Part shown: positions 33,326-44,068 of the stretch, piece after piece
Numbering within the stretch: position 1 is the stretch's first letter
Layout: every line of letters starts with the position of its first letter
Source of the DNA: Topomyia yanbarensis
Lineage: Eukaryota; Arthropoda; Insecta; Diptera; Culicidae
NCBI RefSeq assembly: GCF_030247195.1
Contig: NC_080672.1
Coordinates: 70,659,771-70,723,770 of the forward strand
Reading direction: 5' to 3'
DNA length: 64,000 bases
Program-made: the position numbers and the translations under genes
The notes under the pieces: generated by a model
What the model was told of the DNA's origin: nothing
Database searches by the model: none
Seen by the model: the letters and a program-made list of their open reading frames with translations, nothing else

Positions 33326-36300
33326 TACATTTTTTATAAAAGAAATGTATAGAATTCGCTCAAACTTTCAAGATTTTTTCCGAGGCCCGGAGGGCCGAGT
33401 CTTATATACCAATCGACTCAGCTCGACGGTTTGGGACAATGTCTGTGTGTGTGTCTGTGTGTGTGTGTATGTAACGGACAAATTCTCATTCGTGTTTCTC
33501 AGCAATGACTGAACCGATCTTATCCAAACCAATTTTAAATGAAAGAACTAAAAACAGTAAGAACGTTATTAATTTGTTTTTGATTCTGATGTTTAGTTTC
33601 CAAGATATGAATGTTTGAATGCGTAGAAATGGCGTTTATGCAGTTTTTTTGAATTATCTGCCGAGATTGACAATATAGTTTAACAATTTATATGTTTTTA
33701 GACAGCTTTAACGAATACCTTTCGAACAAGCTATAGATTATTGAAATCGGACTATTATCAAAAGAGATATTTATAATTAAATGCGGACGAAAGATTTTTA
33801 TCATTTCCCATTGCCAGAAATATGACCAAAAATATGTAATCTATTATTAACGCCAAAACGGCTTATTTTAGGTCAATAGTATCTTCGGAGAATTTAATGG
33901 AGGCAATATGCCCTTTCTTTTGGTATTGTGGTTTTGCTGATTAATCCCCCTGTGAGTGAGATATTTTCACAAATTTTCGTGGAAGTGATTATATCGAAAT
34001 GATGCCTTCAGCAAAATTGGAGCTCTTACTTTTGCGAATAACTTTACTGAAGACTTCAAATATCTATTTTGAATACTTTAAAAGTTATGGCTTGTTGTTT
34101 GTGGATTACTCTTTGTCGCCTATTGATTGTTCAATATAGTAATAATCCATTGAATTAAGCCAAACATTATTACGATAAAACGAATTTTGTATTTCATTTT
34201 TCTATCTACAACCGCTAGAAATAATTACCGAACACTTCCAAGTTGTCTGGAAAGAACTTGATAACTTATCAGTGCAAAAATGTTCATTTGTGCGAACCTT
34301 CTGACTACAATTTTTCTAACTTATGACCATCGGATCGATCTGAAACATATCGGAAAATGAAAAGCGAAATAAATAACTCCAAGCAACGGTGTTGCCAAGA
34401 GAAGATTTTGGGGTTTAACACCATACAACGCCCCCCCCCCCCCCACCACACCCACAAAAAAATTGGATTGAAGTTGAAAATTTATTGATGCAGACTGATT
34501 TAATTCAATATTATAATAACAATTATCTGATCCGTAGATGGATAGCCTGTTGTTGTAAACATCATGAGGACTTTTGATAAATTGTCGGAATGGGGTCCTG
34601 ATATGTAACTGATCTATTGGTCTTGATTTCACAGTTGTCTAATAGCATCAATATCAAATTCCTGCCTGAAAACATTCCAATAGAAAATTCCAGAGTTCTG
34701 TAATCAATCATAATCCTCAGATTTATTTTCAAATTGAAATGTACTGTAATAAGGGTCTTTATTTAATAGGAAGCGAAGTTAAAATTGATTTAATGTCTAT
34801 GAAACATAGAACTGCTCACTAAAAAATTGCATAACTTTCAACATTTGCTAAAAATGTTTCTGCCTTTCTCATTCACTCTAAAATTCGTCAATCTAATCCC
34901 GACCCGGAGGGCTGAGTGTCATATGCCAATCGACTGAGTTCGTCGAGATCGGAAAATGTCTGTGTGTGTATGTGTGTATGTGGAAAAAATGTGACCTCTG
35001 TTTCTCAGAGATGGCTGGACCGATTTGCACAAAGTTAGTCTCAAATGAAAGGTACAACCTTCCCATCTCTGCTTATGATTTTTTTTTATTGATTGGACTT
35101 CCGGTTCCGGAGTCACGAGTTGAAGAGTGCAATCACACAGCAAATTCCCATATAAACTGAAATTAAAAATTTTCAGAATCAAATTTGTATTTTTGATGCC
35201 AAATGACTTTAAAATGCATGAAACATTGAGATGTTTGACAAAAATTGACTTTTATGGACTTTGGTACATTTTTGCCTTTCTCATATAGAAAGGTTATGCA
35301 ATCACTCTAAAAATCGTCAATCATACCGGCCCGGAGGGAGTATGCAGTGAGGGGTTGCTACTTTAAAATTAAAACTAATTTAAAATTTCTTAACAAGTTG
35401 AAAATTTTCGGCTGGACCTGGACCTCTCGGATCTTTCTCCGCTGGTTTCAAGCGATGTTTCAGTATCACATAGTATCTCAAGATCGTGGCTGTCGATCCA
35501 TTGTATGTAGCAGGTTCTGATCGATTTTGATGAGCATTTGATTTTTGTTGTATGACAAATTATATGTATAGGTCAAATGTTTAAAAACAGTAATTTAAGG
35601 TCAAGATAGCATCATTTTGAAACCGCCAATTTCGGAAGTTTAGTATCTTCGATGAGTTTTACAAACGTTAAACAGCGCATCATTTGATAAAATAATTTTG
35701 ACGGTATATCGTCTAAGAAGTATTTATGGTGAATTTTCTCAGGTTAATATTCATGACTACAATAAAGTCTCAACAAATTCGCTAAAGACACGAACTCTGT
35801 TACTATTTTCTGAAAAATTAATTCTGCATAATTTTAAAACTTCAAAAATTACGGTTTCGGAATTATGCCGTATCGACAGTATGATCGATTTTCATCAAAC
35901 CTTTCTGGCTACGCCGCGGACTTCAAGTAAGTAGAAACAAAGTCGTTCTACACTCGTTCACAAGAAACTTCTTCGAATGCTGAATATCTATTATAATACA
36001 TTGAAACCTCGATTTTATCAGCCAAATATGAACATATGTTTGATGGGCTCTAGCAGACGAACAAGACTGAATTCGTGTAAATCCTTTCTTGAGCATGTTT
36101 TCCTTATCATGAAGATGGAAATATGCAAAAATGAAAAGTTAATCATAATCAAAAATAGTTATCAGAGTACAACAAGGGACGGGAAGAATATTTTAACAGC
36201 TTCAGTTTATTATAAAGAAAAAAATTGCCCGATTTAGTCAATGTCCCCATTTTGTTAGCCTAAAATACACCATGAGATTGATAAAAATGGGTCTTTATTG

Positions 36301-37217
36301 TATTATTATTCACTGTATTTCACATTAATAGGTACATTTCATTTTCGGGGATTTTTTATTGCTTCGATGCAATTATTTTTAGGTAGCTTTCAAGGGGTTA
36401 TTTTGTAGACTTCTTCCAAAAATTGGAGAACCTATTCCAATTCGTATACCAAATTTTCAGCTTTTTTCCTACACAATATCACGATCTCTCGAATTGCTGA
36501 ACTGAAAATTATGGAATAGAAATTAATTTTTAGAATTCTTTACAGATTTAACTCGCCGCGCAGATGGCTCTGAATTAGACCCGCTGGTGCCCTACGATGA
36601 TTTCGCTAGATTTTCAGAGCACTGTGCACCCAGTGCATTAAGGCAAGTGACGAAAGGTTATCGAAAAGATTCGTGAAAATGAAAATTCCAGTAATGACGA
36701 TGATTTTCCCAAACGGTTCGTTTTCGAGAGGTTTTTATTTGTTCTTTGGCATTAGGATTAGCGATAATAATTCAAATCAAGGATACTACTGGGAAGTCAC
36801 CTTTAGAAAAATATCAGGAGCTGCGATTTCAATTTTCTTAGTTCTCAGTCGCGTTGGAAATTTGAGTAAAGTATAAACTTCAAATCTATTCTATTTCTAA
36901 AAATTCTATTTTTTTGGCTCAGTACAATATATAACGCCTTTAGGAAAATTCAGTTTTCCCACCACAATTTAGATATTTTATCAACAGAGCATTAACAATA
37001 ATTCGTTGGTATGTCTATTTTATGGGCTATTTTTTCGCTTTCCCATTGATTTGGTTTGAGATTTCTAGCACTGATGTTGTCCTATGCTGATTTGAGCGAT
37101 TCTCCTGCCACTATCCTATATAGTATGTGTTTTCAAAAACATCGCGATATAATATCCGGAGAGAGTGATAAAAGTTATAAGAAATGTCTCATCACACTGT
37201 TAGGTGGATTAAAACCG
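33326..37217 (-). mobile_element. Family W copy 3, inverted
   Basis: Inverse of W1 over nearly its full length. The W 3' hairpin is at 33,327-33,348 and the 5' end AAAACGGTTTTAATCC (read on minus) is at 37,217. The 5' 13-mer inverse TTATAAGAAATGT lies at 37,175-37,187, and its partner at 33,327-33,339 has one mismatch. Relative to W1 it lacks about 240 bp around W1 5,690-5,935, including the inner 5' end. It contains the C-run at 34,429-34,446, a TG tract at 33,440-33,470 and the inverted 3' module at 34,858-35,150. No coding capacity. Confidence 0.72.
36547..36661 (+). mobile_element. Small CCGGAAGT-type MITE copy inside W3
   Basis: TTAACTCGCCGCGCAGATGG starts it. It contains ATTTCGCTAGATTTTCAGAG and GTGCACCCAGTGCA, and ends near GGTTA. 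It corresponds to 4,617-4,737 (inverse) and to the better-preserved 40,502-40,629. Confidence 0.6.
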
Positions 37218-37501
37218 TTTTTTCAAAGAGGTTTGCCGTGACTACGATTCCAGTACAACAGCCCAAGTGAAACAGTTTTTGCAAAAAATTGATTTCACTC
37301 ACCTGGACTGTTCTACCAATCCTTTTCTATTGGAATAAATCAACTTTTTCATTCACTCAAAATTTTCTACAAATCGACTAATAATTTTTCACCGATAAAC
37401 TTGGCGACTGGACTCGACTCGATTACAAAATGGCGTAGACAAATGACCCACGCTCATTTATCTACTTCTCTGCCATCTACGACACAAATTCCAATAAGAA
37501 C
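37218..37501. other. Spacer between W3 and hAT-like element
   Basis: No gene or repeat recognised. Confidence 0.35.
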
Positions 37502-37509
37502 ATGTGGAG

Positions 37510-38448
37510 TAGGGTGGGGCAAAATGATCGTTTTTTCAGCACAGCACTTTTTTGGTTCCTTTTGGGGTCCCAAACAACTGTGCAAAATTTGGGTTCGATT
37601 GGTGTTGACCCGGCGTTTGAAATTTGTATGGAGATTAGTATGGGATAACCTACATTTTTGCATTTTTAATTCTTCAGACTACAATTCTTCCTTTAGTATG
37701 CAAACAAATAGATAGAAGTGTAGTCCAGGATATACTGAACAACTTTGCCGAAGGATGTATGGTGTTAGAATGTCTCTAAGCCAAGTTATAGCTGTTCAAA
37801 ATTCGATACATCGAATTAAATGCCAAAAATCATTTTTATTGCCAACACTGCCGGTGTACCAATGGTATTTCATATAGCATTCCAAAATAACATTATATAT
37901 TTTAGTTTTACCACTTTGGTATGTTTGTACGAATTATTCAAATGCCTTAGATCAATTTTATGAGCGTAGGTAGTTGAGCAATAGGGCGTAGTGAGGGGGG
38001 ATGGGGGGGACCAATGCGGTAAAACTAAAATATATAATGTTATTTTGGAATGCTATATGAAATACCATTGGTACACCGGCAGTGTTGGCAATAAAAATGA
38101 TTTTTGGCATTTAATTCGATGTATCGAACTTTGAACAGCTATAACTTGGCTTAGAGACTTTCTAACACCATACATTCTTAGGCAAAGTTGTTCAGCATAT
38201 CCTGGACTATACTTCTATCTATTTTTTGAAACACTACAGGATTAATTGTAGTCTGTAGAATTAAAAATGCAAAAATGTAGGTTTTCCCATACTAATCTCC
38301 ATACAAATTTCAAACGCTACGCCGGGTCAACACCAATCGAACCCAAGTTTTGCACAGTTATTTGGGACCCCAAAAGGAACCAAAAAAGTGCTGTGCTCGG
38401 TTGACGTGGCTATGATTACGTTTTTCCATATAACAATGCCCTACCCTA
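37510..38448. mobile_element. hAT-like foldback MITE with 8-bp TSD
   Basis: The ends are TAGGGTGGGGCA and TGCCCTACCCTA. They are flanked by ATGTGGAG (37,502-37,509) and TTGTGGAG (38,449-38,456), seven of eight identical, as expected for hAT. Arms of about 410 bp (37,530-37,924 and 38,012-38,390) are inverse copies, with TACACCGGCAGTGTTGGCAA near the centre. The loop is about 90 bp. Noncoding. Confidence 0.78.
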
Positions 38449-38561
38449 TTGTGGAGTATTTGAAATTCAAGCACGCATACTTCGGAAACTGGTTGAAAAA
38501 AAGTTAGGAGCGAAATTTAGCTCCAAGTGAGAGAGCTCAGCTCTATGCTCTTCTTACTGGG

Positions 38562-39568
38562 TAGGGTTCGCAGTACCGACCCTTTTTGGCGAGAACCGGT
38601 ACTACGGTACTGAAGCCCTCAGTACCGGTAGTACCGGTAAAGTACCGGTACTCGATTTTTTTTTTAAAAAAAATCGAAAGAAGCTTCAAACTGAAATTGA
38701 ATGCTCAAACTGATGATCTTATTCTCTGATGATTGATTTGTGCTGATCAAAAAACATGTTTATTGTTTTTAATTGCTTCGGAATGGCAAGACTTATTTCA
38801 CAGAAGATATTTCGTATAGAGCACCTTCTTTTATTTCGAAATCTAGGCCACTTTGAAATCAATAACTGCTATGTGGTGCGACTTTCGTCGATTTGAACAG
38901 ATGGTAAATGTATGAAACCCTATTAACAACAGTAAATCAAAGCGAGAATGGGAGTAAATCCGAGCAGGTTAATCGCATTTCCTCTCTTGCTTTTCTGAAA
39001 ATTGGTTCCGACCTTTATGTCGTTTGCCTACTATTCTCTAATGCATATCAAGGTTTCTTGCTTTCCTGTAAACTATGGAGTTTTGCTGAATTTTCCAATC
39101 ACCAATAATTACAAATCGCCCCATTTGAAGCAATTCACCAAGCCAAACTGTAAGCTACTAAATCGCTGTTCGTTCTTTTATAGATAAAGGTTTAAGAGCA
39201 AACCAAATACAGACATGACTTAGACCATAGTCTTATTACGCGCCACCCAGTGAATAATGGAAACCAATCAGGATGTCGCTAATAAAACTTTAACTTCTAG
39301 AATTATTATGATGATGGCCTCACATTATTCCCACACAAAGGTGTTATCTCAACAATTTATCTAGAAGGCAAATTAATATAATTAAACGTTATCTTGCAGC
39401 CCGATATTTTGAAACAGATCCCCCTGCAGAGTTAACATATTTGTCATAAAAATGTATAGTTCCCAAAAAACCGGTACTGGCTTTTGTTCAGTACTGGTAT
39501 TACGGTATCAAAAATGGGTCGGTATTCCCGGGATTTTCGGTACCGGTATTACCGGTACCACAACCCTA
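38562..39568. mobile_element. hAT-like element with perfect 8-bp TSD
   Basis: TTACTGGG flanks both sides (38,554-38,561 and 39,569-39,576). The termini are TAGGGTTCGCAGTACCG and CGGTACCACAACCCTA. Both ends have clusters of GGTACCGG/CCGGTACT motifs (38,590-38,656 and 39,470-39,560), candidate transposase-binding repeats. The 1-kb interior has only two overlapping short frames (38,908-39,187). Its target is a TACCCAGTAAGAA-type repeat related to 31,393-31,640. Confidence 0.82.
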
Positions 39569-39576
39569 TTACTGGG

Positions 39577-40501
39577 TAACATGACGAACGAAGAACTTTG
39601 AAATCACGTATATCAAAAAAGTCTGAGTCCAAAAACTGCTTGGTTTCTAGACCCAAACCAAAGTGAATGTAAATGGAACTAGTCATTGGCGTTTATTCGA
39701 TGCTAAGTGGATTTGGACACACAGTTGTTATACTATGACGAATCAATATTACAATTGTGTTTTAAAGCAGTTCACAAGCTAATATATTTTGAACATAGGC
39801 AAATTATCGTGTATTTTGAGCACTGATTTACGGAAAAATTACGACATACTTGATTTAAAAATTACGAAAATTCTCATGGTGTTTTGTGATATTTAGAAGT
39901 GAAAATTTTTTCGCATACCAAATAGAAAATTGATAAGTCATTAGTTCCGGAACCAGTCAACGGCGCGAAAATATTTGGGTTATCTCTATCCTACTCTGAT
40001 GGTGCAGAAGCTAAAGCATTGATCTCAAAAGTCCCTTCATTTGGAGAATATTATCAGTACAATTAGCACTACACCGCAGTTGACCTATTGTTTGCTAGAT
40101 GCCGGTTGCGACATCTGGCGATGACGATTGTTACTAATAGACGATTTGCTAATTAACTTGAAAATTAAGAAAATAAAATCGTCGAGTATAGTTTGTTGCA
40201 CAGACTGTTTAATAAGCACACTATTTACTTAATTTGCTTAATTTACTTAATAGTGACAGGTTTATTTAAACACGAAGAACAAATCTTAAGTCATGTTCTA
40301 ATATGCTCAAACTGCAGTTATTCGTTGCATGATGCATCATATATCATTCGATGCATCAATACTGCAGCTCAATCATTTTCAACATCATTAGCGATTTTAA
40401 AATCTATTCACTAGGGTACTAACACGGTTTTTGAGCAAAAACCCTGGTGAATGAATAAGTATCGCTTTGAAATTAAGCCTTTTGCTTGAAAATTCTGCCA
40501 A
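39577..40501. other. Noncoding stretch
   Basis: AT-rich with no gene recognised. A 73-codon frame at 40,193-40,414 is hydrophobic and unconvincing. Confidence 0.35.
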
Positions 40502-40629
40502 TTAACCCTCCGGAAGTCGCGCAAATGGCTCACTGAACGAGCAGCCGCAACTACTATAAGACGATTGATTTCGCTAGATTTTCAAAGCAACGTGCACTCA
40601 GTGCACTAGCGCAACTTCCGGAAGGTTAA
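40502..40629. mobile_element. 128-bp TTAA MITE (CCCTCCGGAAGT ends)
   Basis: TTAA at both ends (40,502-40,505 and 40,626-40,629). TIR CCCTCCGGAAGTCGCGC pairs with GCGCAACTTCCGGAAGG. The core has TTTCGCTAGATTTTC and GTGCACTCAGTGCAC, the latter a near-palindrome. It is the intact member of the family seen in W1 and W3. Confidence 0.8.
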
Positions 40630-40903
40630 ATAATAGTAATTGTGCGAGGTTAATTAATTTTAGTAAATAAATTATAATTGGATTGTTAAATCCATAGTTT
40701 ATTTTTAATTTCATAAAATAAGGTGACAATTTTCAGAAAACTAGTTCATGGTATCCGAAACCAGAATCGTCATTAAAACGCCTGAAATTATACTCGTCGA
40801 CAGAAAAGAATAACGCATATACTGCGTTACGAATAAATAGTTCATGATATGATTCACAGAAATCATGGTGTATTTTCATAACGTGAAAAAACACTATAGA
40901 CGA
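40630..40903. other. Possible remnant of the ATCATGA array family
   Basis: Phrases such as TAGTTCATGATATGATTC and CAGAAATCATGG resemble the 12.7-kb element. No ends can be defined. Confidence 0.25.
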
Positions 40904-41256
40904 ATTTCGCGCTAAATCGTATTCAGAATTGGCAGCACCCTCTCAGATTTGTATGAAACTTTCTGTACATGAAGACTTTGTCACGAGAGCCACTTTGCAT
41001 ACAATGTTTTTTCAAAAATAATCTAGACTGTCTTTTGAAAAGGGCCAAACTTTGTTTACCAATTTTTTTTCAAATAGCTATAGTCTAAAAATGACAAATC
41101 CTACAAAAAATGTTGCTGGAGTGGTTTTCACAAACTTAGTCAAATTTTCGAATAAAAATATTGAAAGAACTTCGACACTAAAATAAATCGATTTAAAAAT
41201 TTAAAGTCGATTTACAAAAAAAACCATTTTTGATTTAACAGCTAAGCATATTTTTA

Positions 41257-41995
41257 TTAAGGGATTAAAACTTTTTCATAAAATAGAATTTTTTTTATTA
41301 CTTTATCTGAAAGTACAACTCCTTGAGAATGTTTTCCCAAATTTTTGTAGAGATTCGAGAAATAGATCGAAAGTTACAGCGCTTCCAAGCGCACTTCGTC
41401 TACCAAGAGCATTAGTAATTTGAAATTTTAAACTCGATTATCTCGAAATGTCGTCTTTCTAAAAATGATTTTGCCGAAAAACTACTCAATTAGGAAAATT
41501 GTCCTAATTTTTTTTCAATTGATCGTAATTAATTTTTCTCGCACTTTAACGATTCCTTTTTTATTCATACATTTTTGCTTCATGGATAAGAATTTTTTAA
41601 TACAATTTTTAGAGCTTAAAACAGAGATTTTTACTAAAAACCTTCTCGAATGCAGGAAAAAAATATTATTTATTCAACTAATCGTAAAAGTACGAGGAAT
41701 ACTCATATACTAATGGACTTTTTTGAATTTTGGGATTTTAGATGATCTGTTGGTCTTCAATCGTGATCATCGCAAACCTCTTAAATAAAAAAGGGTTTCG
41801 GGGAAAAAGCCATAACTCCGCCAATTATCAATTTATTTTTATAAACTTATGCTTGTTTATTTCACTGAAAAAATGTACTACCAAAATATTATAAGTTTGA
41901 TGTAATGAAATCATTGCTTTATTCCTTTACTTAAATTCAAACTTTATTGACATTTCTTTCATTTGAATTTTACATAATTATTTATTTATTTTTAT
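41257..41995 (-). mobile_element. TTAA element, family Z copy 2
   Basis: It starts TTAAGGGATTAAAAC at 41,257 and is the inverse of Z1 over most of its length, for example CGATTATCTCGAAATGTCGT and TGATCATCGCAAACCTC. The other terminus is eroded near 41,995. It holds an uninterrupted TTAA at 41,428-41,431 where Z3 carries a nested MITE. Confidence 0.6.
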
Positions 41996-42004
41996 TATTT
42001 CTAT

Positions 42005-42520
42005 ACAACGAAAATATTTTTGGTACATCTTCTGAATTAGGATACCTTTCCGTCTCTACTTTGCCATCAGGAATAGGCACAACACTGTGGAATTTTTGAG
42101 TTTCAGATATTGTTTTGGCGTTATTATTCAGCTATTCGAGTTCTTCTGACATTTTGTTGTACTAGTCAGTGAATATGTATAAAAAATTAATTTTGTGATA
42201 TTTTTATCACTTTGTTCAACTGCCCAGTTATATAACTCTCGGGGACTTGTTATGGCATTTCCATAGTCGCGAGCAGGACTGCCTTTTTTGCCATTCGCTT
42301 GAGAATGCCACAGCACAATAGCATCACAGGGTCCTTTTCCATGGGATGCTGCAACAAAATACCATCCTGCGTTTAACTCATACTTTGACTGGAATCTACA
42401 TAAGCTTGCGAAGTTTTGATTATTTTTGTATTGTACTGCTGCTCCAGCAGACATAAAATAAATTTTAGAAAAGTTTGTCAATTGTTTCATAAAATTTATC
42501 GGTTTTGAGAGGAACAAATG
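42005..42520 (-). pseudogene. Transposase-like coding relic, X copy 2
   Basis: Minus-strand frame with FMSAGAAVQYKNNQNFASLC, ELNAGWYFVAASHGKGPCDA, ARDYGNAITSPRELYNWAVE and SDKNITKLIF. It is about 80 percent identical by eye to X1 at 26,456-28,245 but uninterrupted by W. The conserved Asp of FDGAA is replaced (SAGAA). After SLTSTT a one-base shift is needed to continue into EELE, TISETQKFHSVVPIPDGK and FSLYRNN. Upstream the frame runs into the minisatellite. Broken and non-functional. The family is uncharacterised, remembered only by motif. Confidence 0.6.
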
Positions 42521-42532
42521 AACTGCACTCTT

Positions 42533-43098
42533 CAAGTCTTTCAGTCTTCCAGTCTTCCAGTCTTCCAGTCTTCCAGTCTTCCAGTCTTCCAGTCTTCCAG
42601 TCTTCCAGTCTTCCAGTCTTCCAGTCTTCCAGTCTTCCAGTCTTCCAGTCTTCCAGTCTTCCAGTCTTCCAGTCTTCCAGTCTTCCAGTCTTCCAGTCTT
42701 CCAGTCTTCCAGTCTTCCAGTCTTCCAGTCTTCCAGTCTTCCAGTCTTCCAGTCTTCCAGTCTTCCAGTCTTCCAGTCTTCCAGTCTTCCAGTCTTCCAG
42801 TCTTCCAGTCTTCCAGTCTTCCAGTCTTCCAGTCTTCCAGTCTTCCAGTCTTCCAGTCTTCCAGTCTTCCAGTCTTCCAGTCTTCCAGTCTTCCAGTCTT
42901 CCAGTCTGCCAATCTTCCAGTCTTCCAGTCTTCCAGTCTTCCAGTCTTTCAGTCTTTCAGTCTTCCAGTCTTCCAGTCTTCCAGTCTTTCAGTCTTCCAG
43001 TCTTTCAGTCTTCCAGTCTTTCAGTCTTCCAGTCTTCCAGTCTTCCAGACTTCCAGTCTTCCAGTCTTCCGATCTTCCAATCTTCCAGTCTTCCAGTC
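42533..43098 (+). repeat. (CAGTCTTC)n minisatellite, about 70 units
   Basis: An 8-bp unit covers 566 bp. 42,549-42,904 is perfect (about 44 units). The right third has CTTTCAG, GTCTGCC and CTTCCGA variants. Eight bases repeat in frame every 24, so all frames lacking stops give long ORFs (247 and 207 codons plus, 123 minus). These are not genes. The same site in X1 has only about three degenerate units. Confidence 0.95.
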
Positions 43099-43361
43099 CT
43101 TATTCAAGTTTGTTATGAATATATACCAAATTCGTTACTGATACTTTTTGCATGTATCAGGCAACTAGTAGCTGGGAAAATGGATCCTGAGATGATTATG
43201 ACTTTCATTGGTTTAGTTTTCGATAAAAATACGCTGAAAAAAAAATAAGTATTTTTTCCTTTTGAATTTTTGACAGTATGTAGGGAACATAATTACCTAT
43301 CTTGAAACAAAATTTCATCCAAATCAAAAATGGGGTTTTTTATAAATCGAATTTAAATTTA

Positions 43362-43659
43362 TTACACGGGTGCGTTTCGGCTTCGCCTCATCAGAAACCG
43401 ACACTAACTTTTTGTCGCAATAGATTAGCGCCGTCTTTCGCATAGGCCTGCTAAACCAAGACAAGTTTCGGCTTCACTGTGTCTCATCGGCATAAACAGA
43501 ACTTCTGCTCGGACGGGACATTTCGTTTGATCAGTCGTTCAATTGAAACACAAAGTGTGTTTTAGTTTTAAGGGATTTGCGTCAAGCCGGCGCTAATCTA
43601 TTCCGACAAAAACTTAGTGTCGGTTTCTGATGAGGCGAAGCCGAAACGCACCCGTGTAA
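43362..43659. mobile_element. 298-bp inverted-repeat insertion in X2
   Basis: TTACACGGGTGCGTTTCGGC and its inverse bound the segment, and about 70 bp of near-perfect pairing extends to AATAGATTAGCGCCG. The core has a second related phrase, GTTTCGGCTTCACTGTG. Comparison with X1 shows the inserted DNA probably continues to about 43,778, so the inverted repeat may be one end of a larger insertion. Confidence 0.65.
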
Positions 43660-44068
43660 CAAATAAGGATTTGTGCCCTTCAAGTGCAAAGACTGGTTTT
43701 ACCAAAAAAAAATTCGCCCTAGTGAGAAATTTTGGTGTTTACCCAATTTTCCTCCTTAGGGTGAAATATAGCATATGACTATAAATTTTTTAAATTGATT
43801 TTTTTCAGTGTAGGAGTCAATGGAAAATTTTTCAATATTTTTATTCCAAAATTTGGCTAATTTTGTGAAAATCACTCCTACAGCATTTTTGTAGGGCTTG
43901 CCATTTTTAGACTAGACTGTTTTTTCAAAAAACAGACTAGATCATTTTTGGAAAAACAAAGTATGCAAAGTGGCTATTTGTGACAAAATCTTCAGGTACA
44001 GAAAGTTTTATTAAAATCTGGGAGGGTGCTGCCAACATTTGTTCGAGTTGGCGCGAAATTCGGTCTTT

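Larger units (their letters stand above)
40904..44068 (-). mobile_element. Family X copy 2, TIR-bounded element
   Basis: The left terminal repeat (40,904-about 41,245) starts GACGAATTTCGCGCTAAATC. The right terminal repeat (about 43,778-44,068) is its diverged inverse, sharing GGCAGCACCCTC, CACTTTGCATAC and AAAATATTGAA. Between them, read on the minus strand, lie a transposase-like relic (42,520-42,005), a minisatellite, and nested elements at 41,257-41,995 and 43,362-43,659. Long TIRs around a transposase-like gene suggest a DNA transposon. Superfamily not assigned. Confidence 0.6.

Noticed and set aside
42505..43248. 247-codon plus-strand frame rich in Ser, Leu, Pro, Gln
   Set aside because: It is a translation of an 8-bp minisatellite. 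Other frames and the minus strand are open for the same reason.
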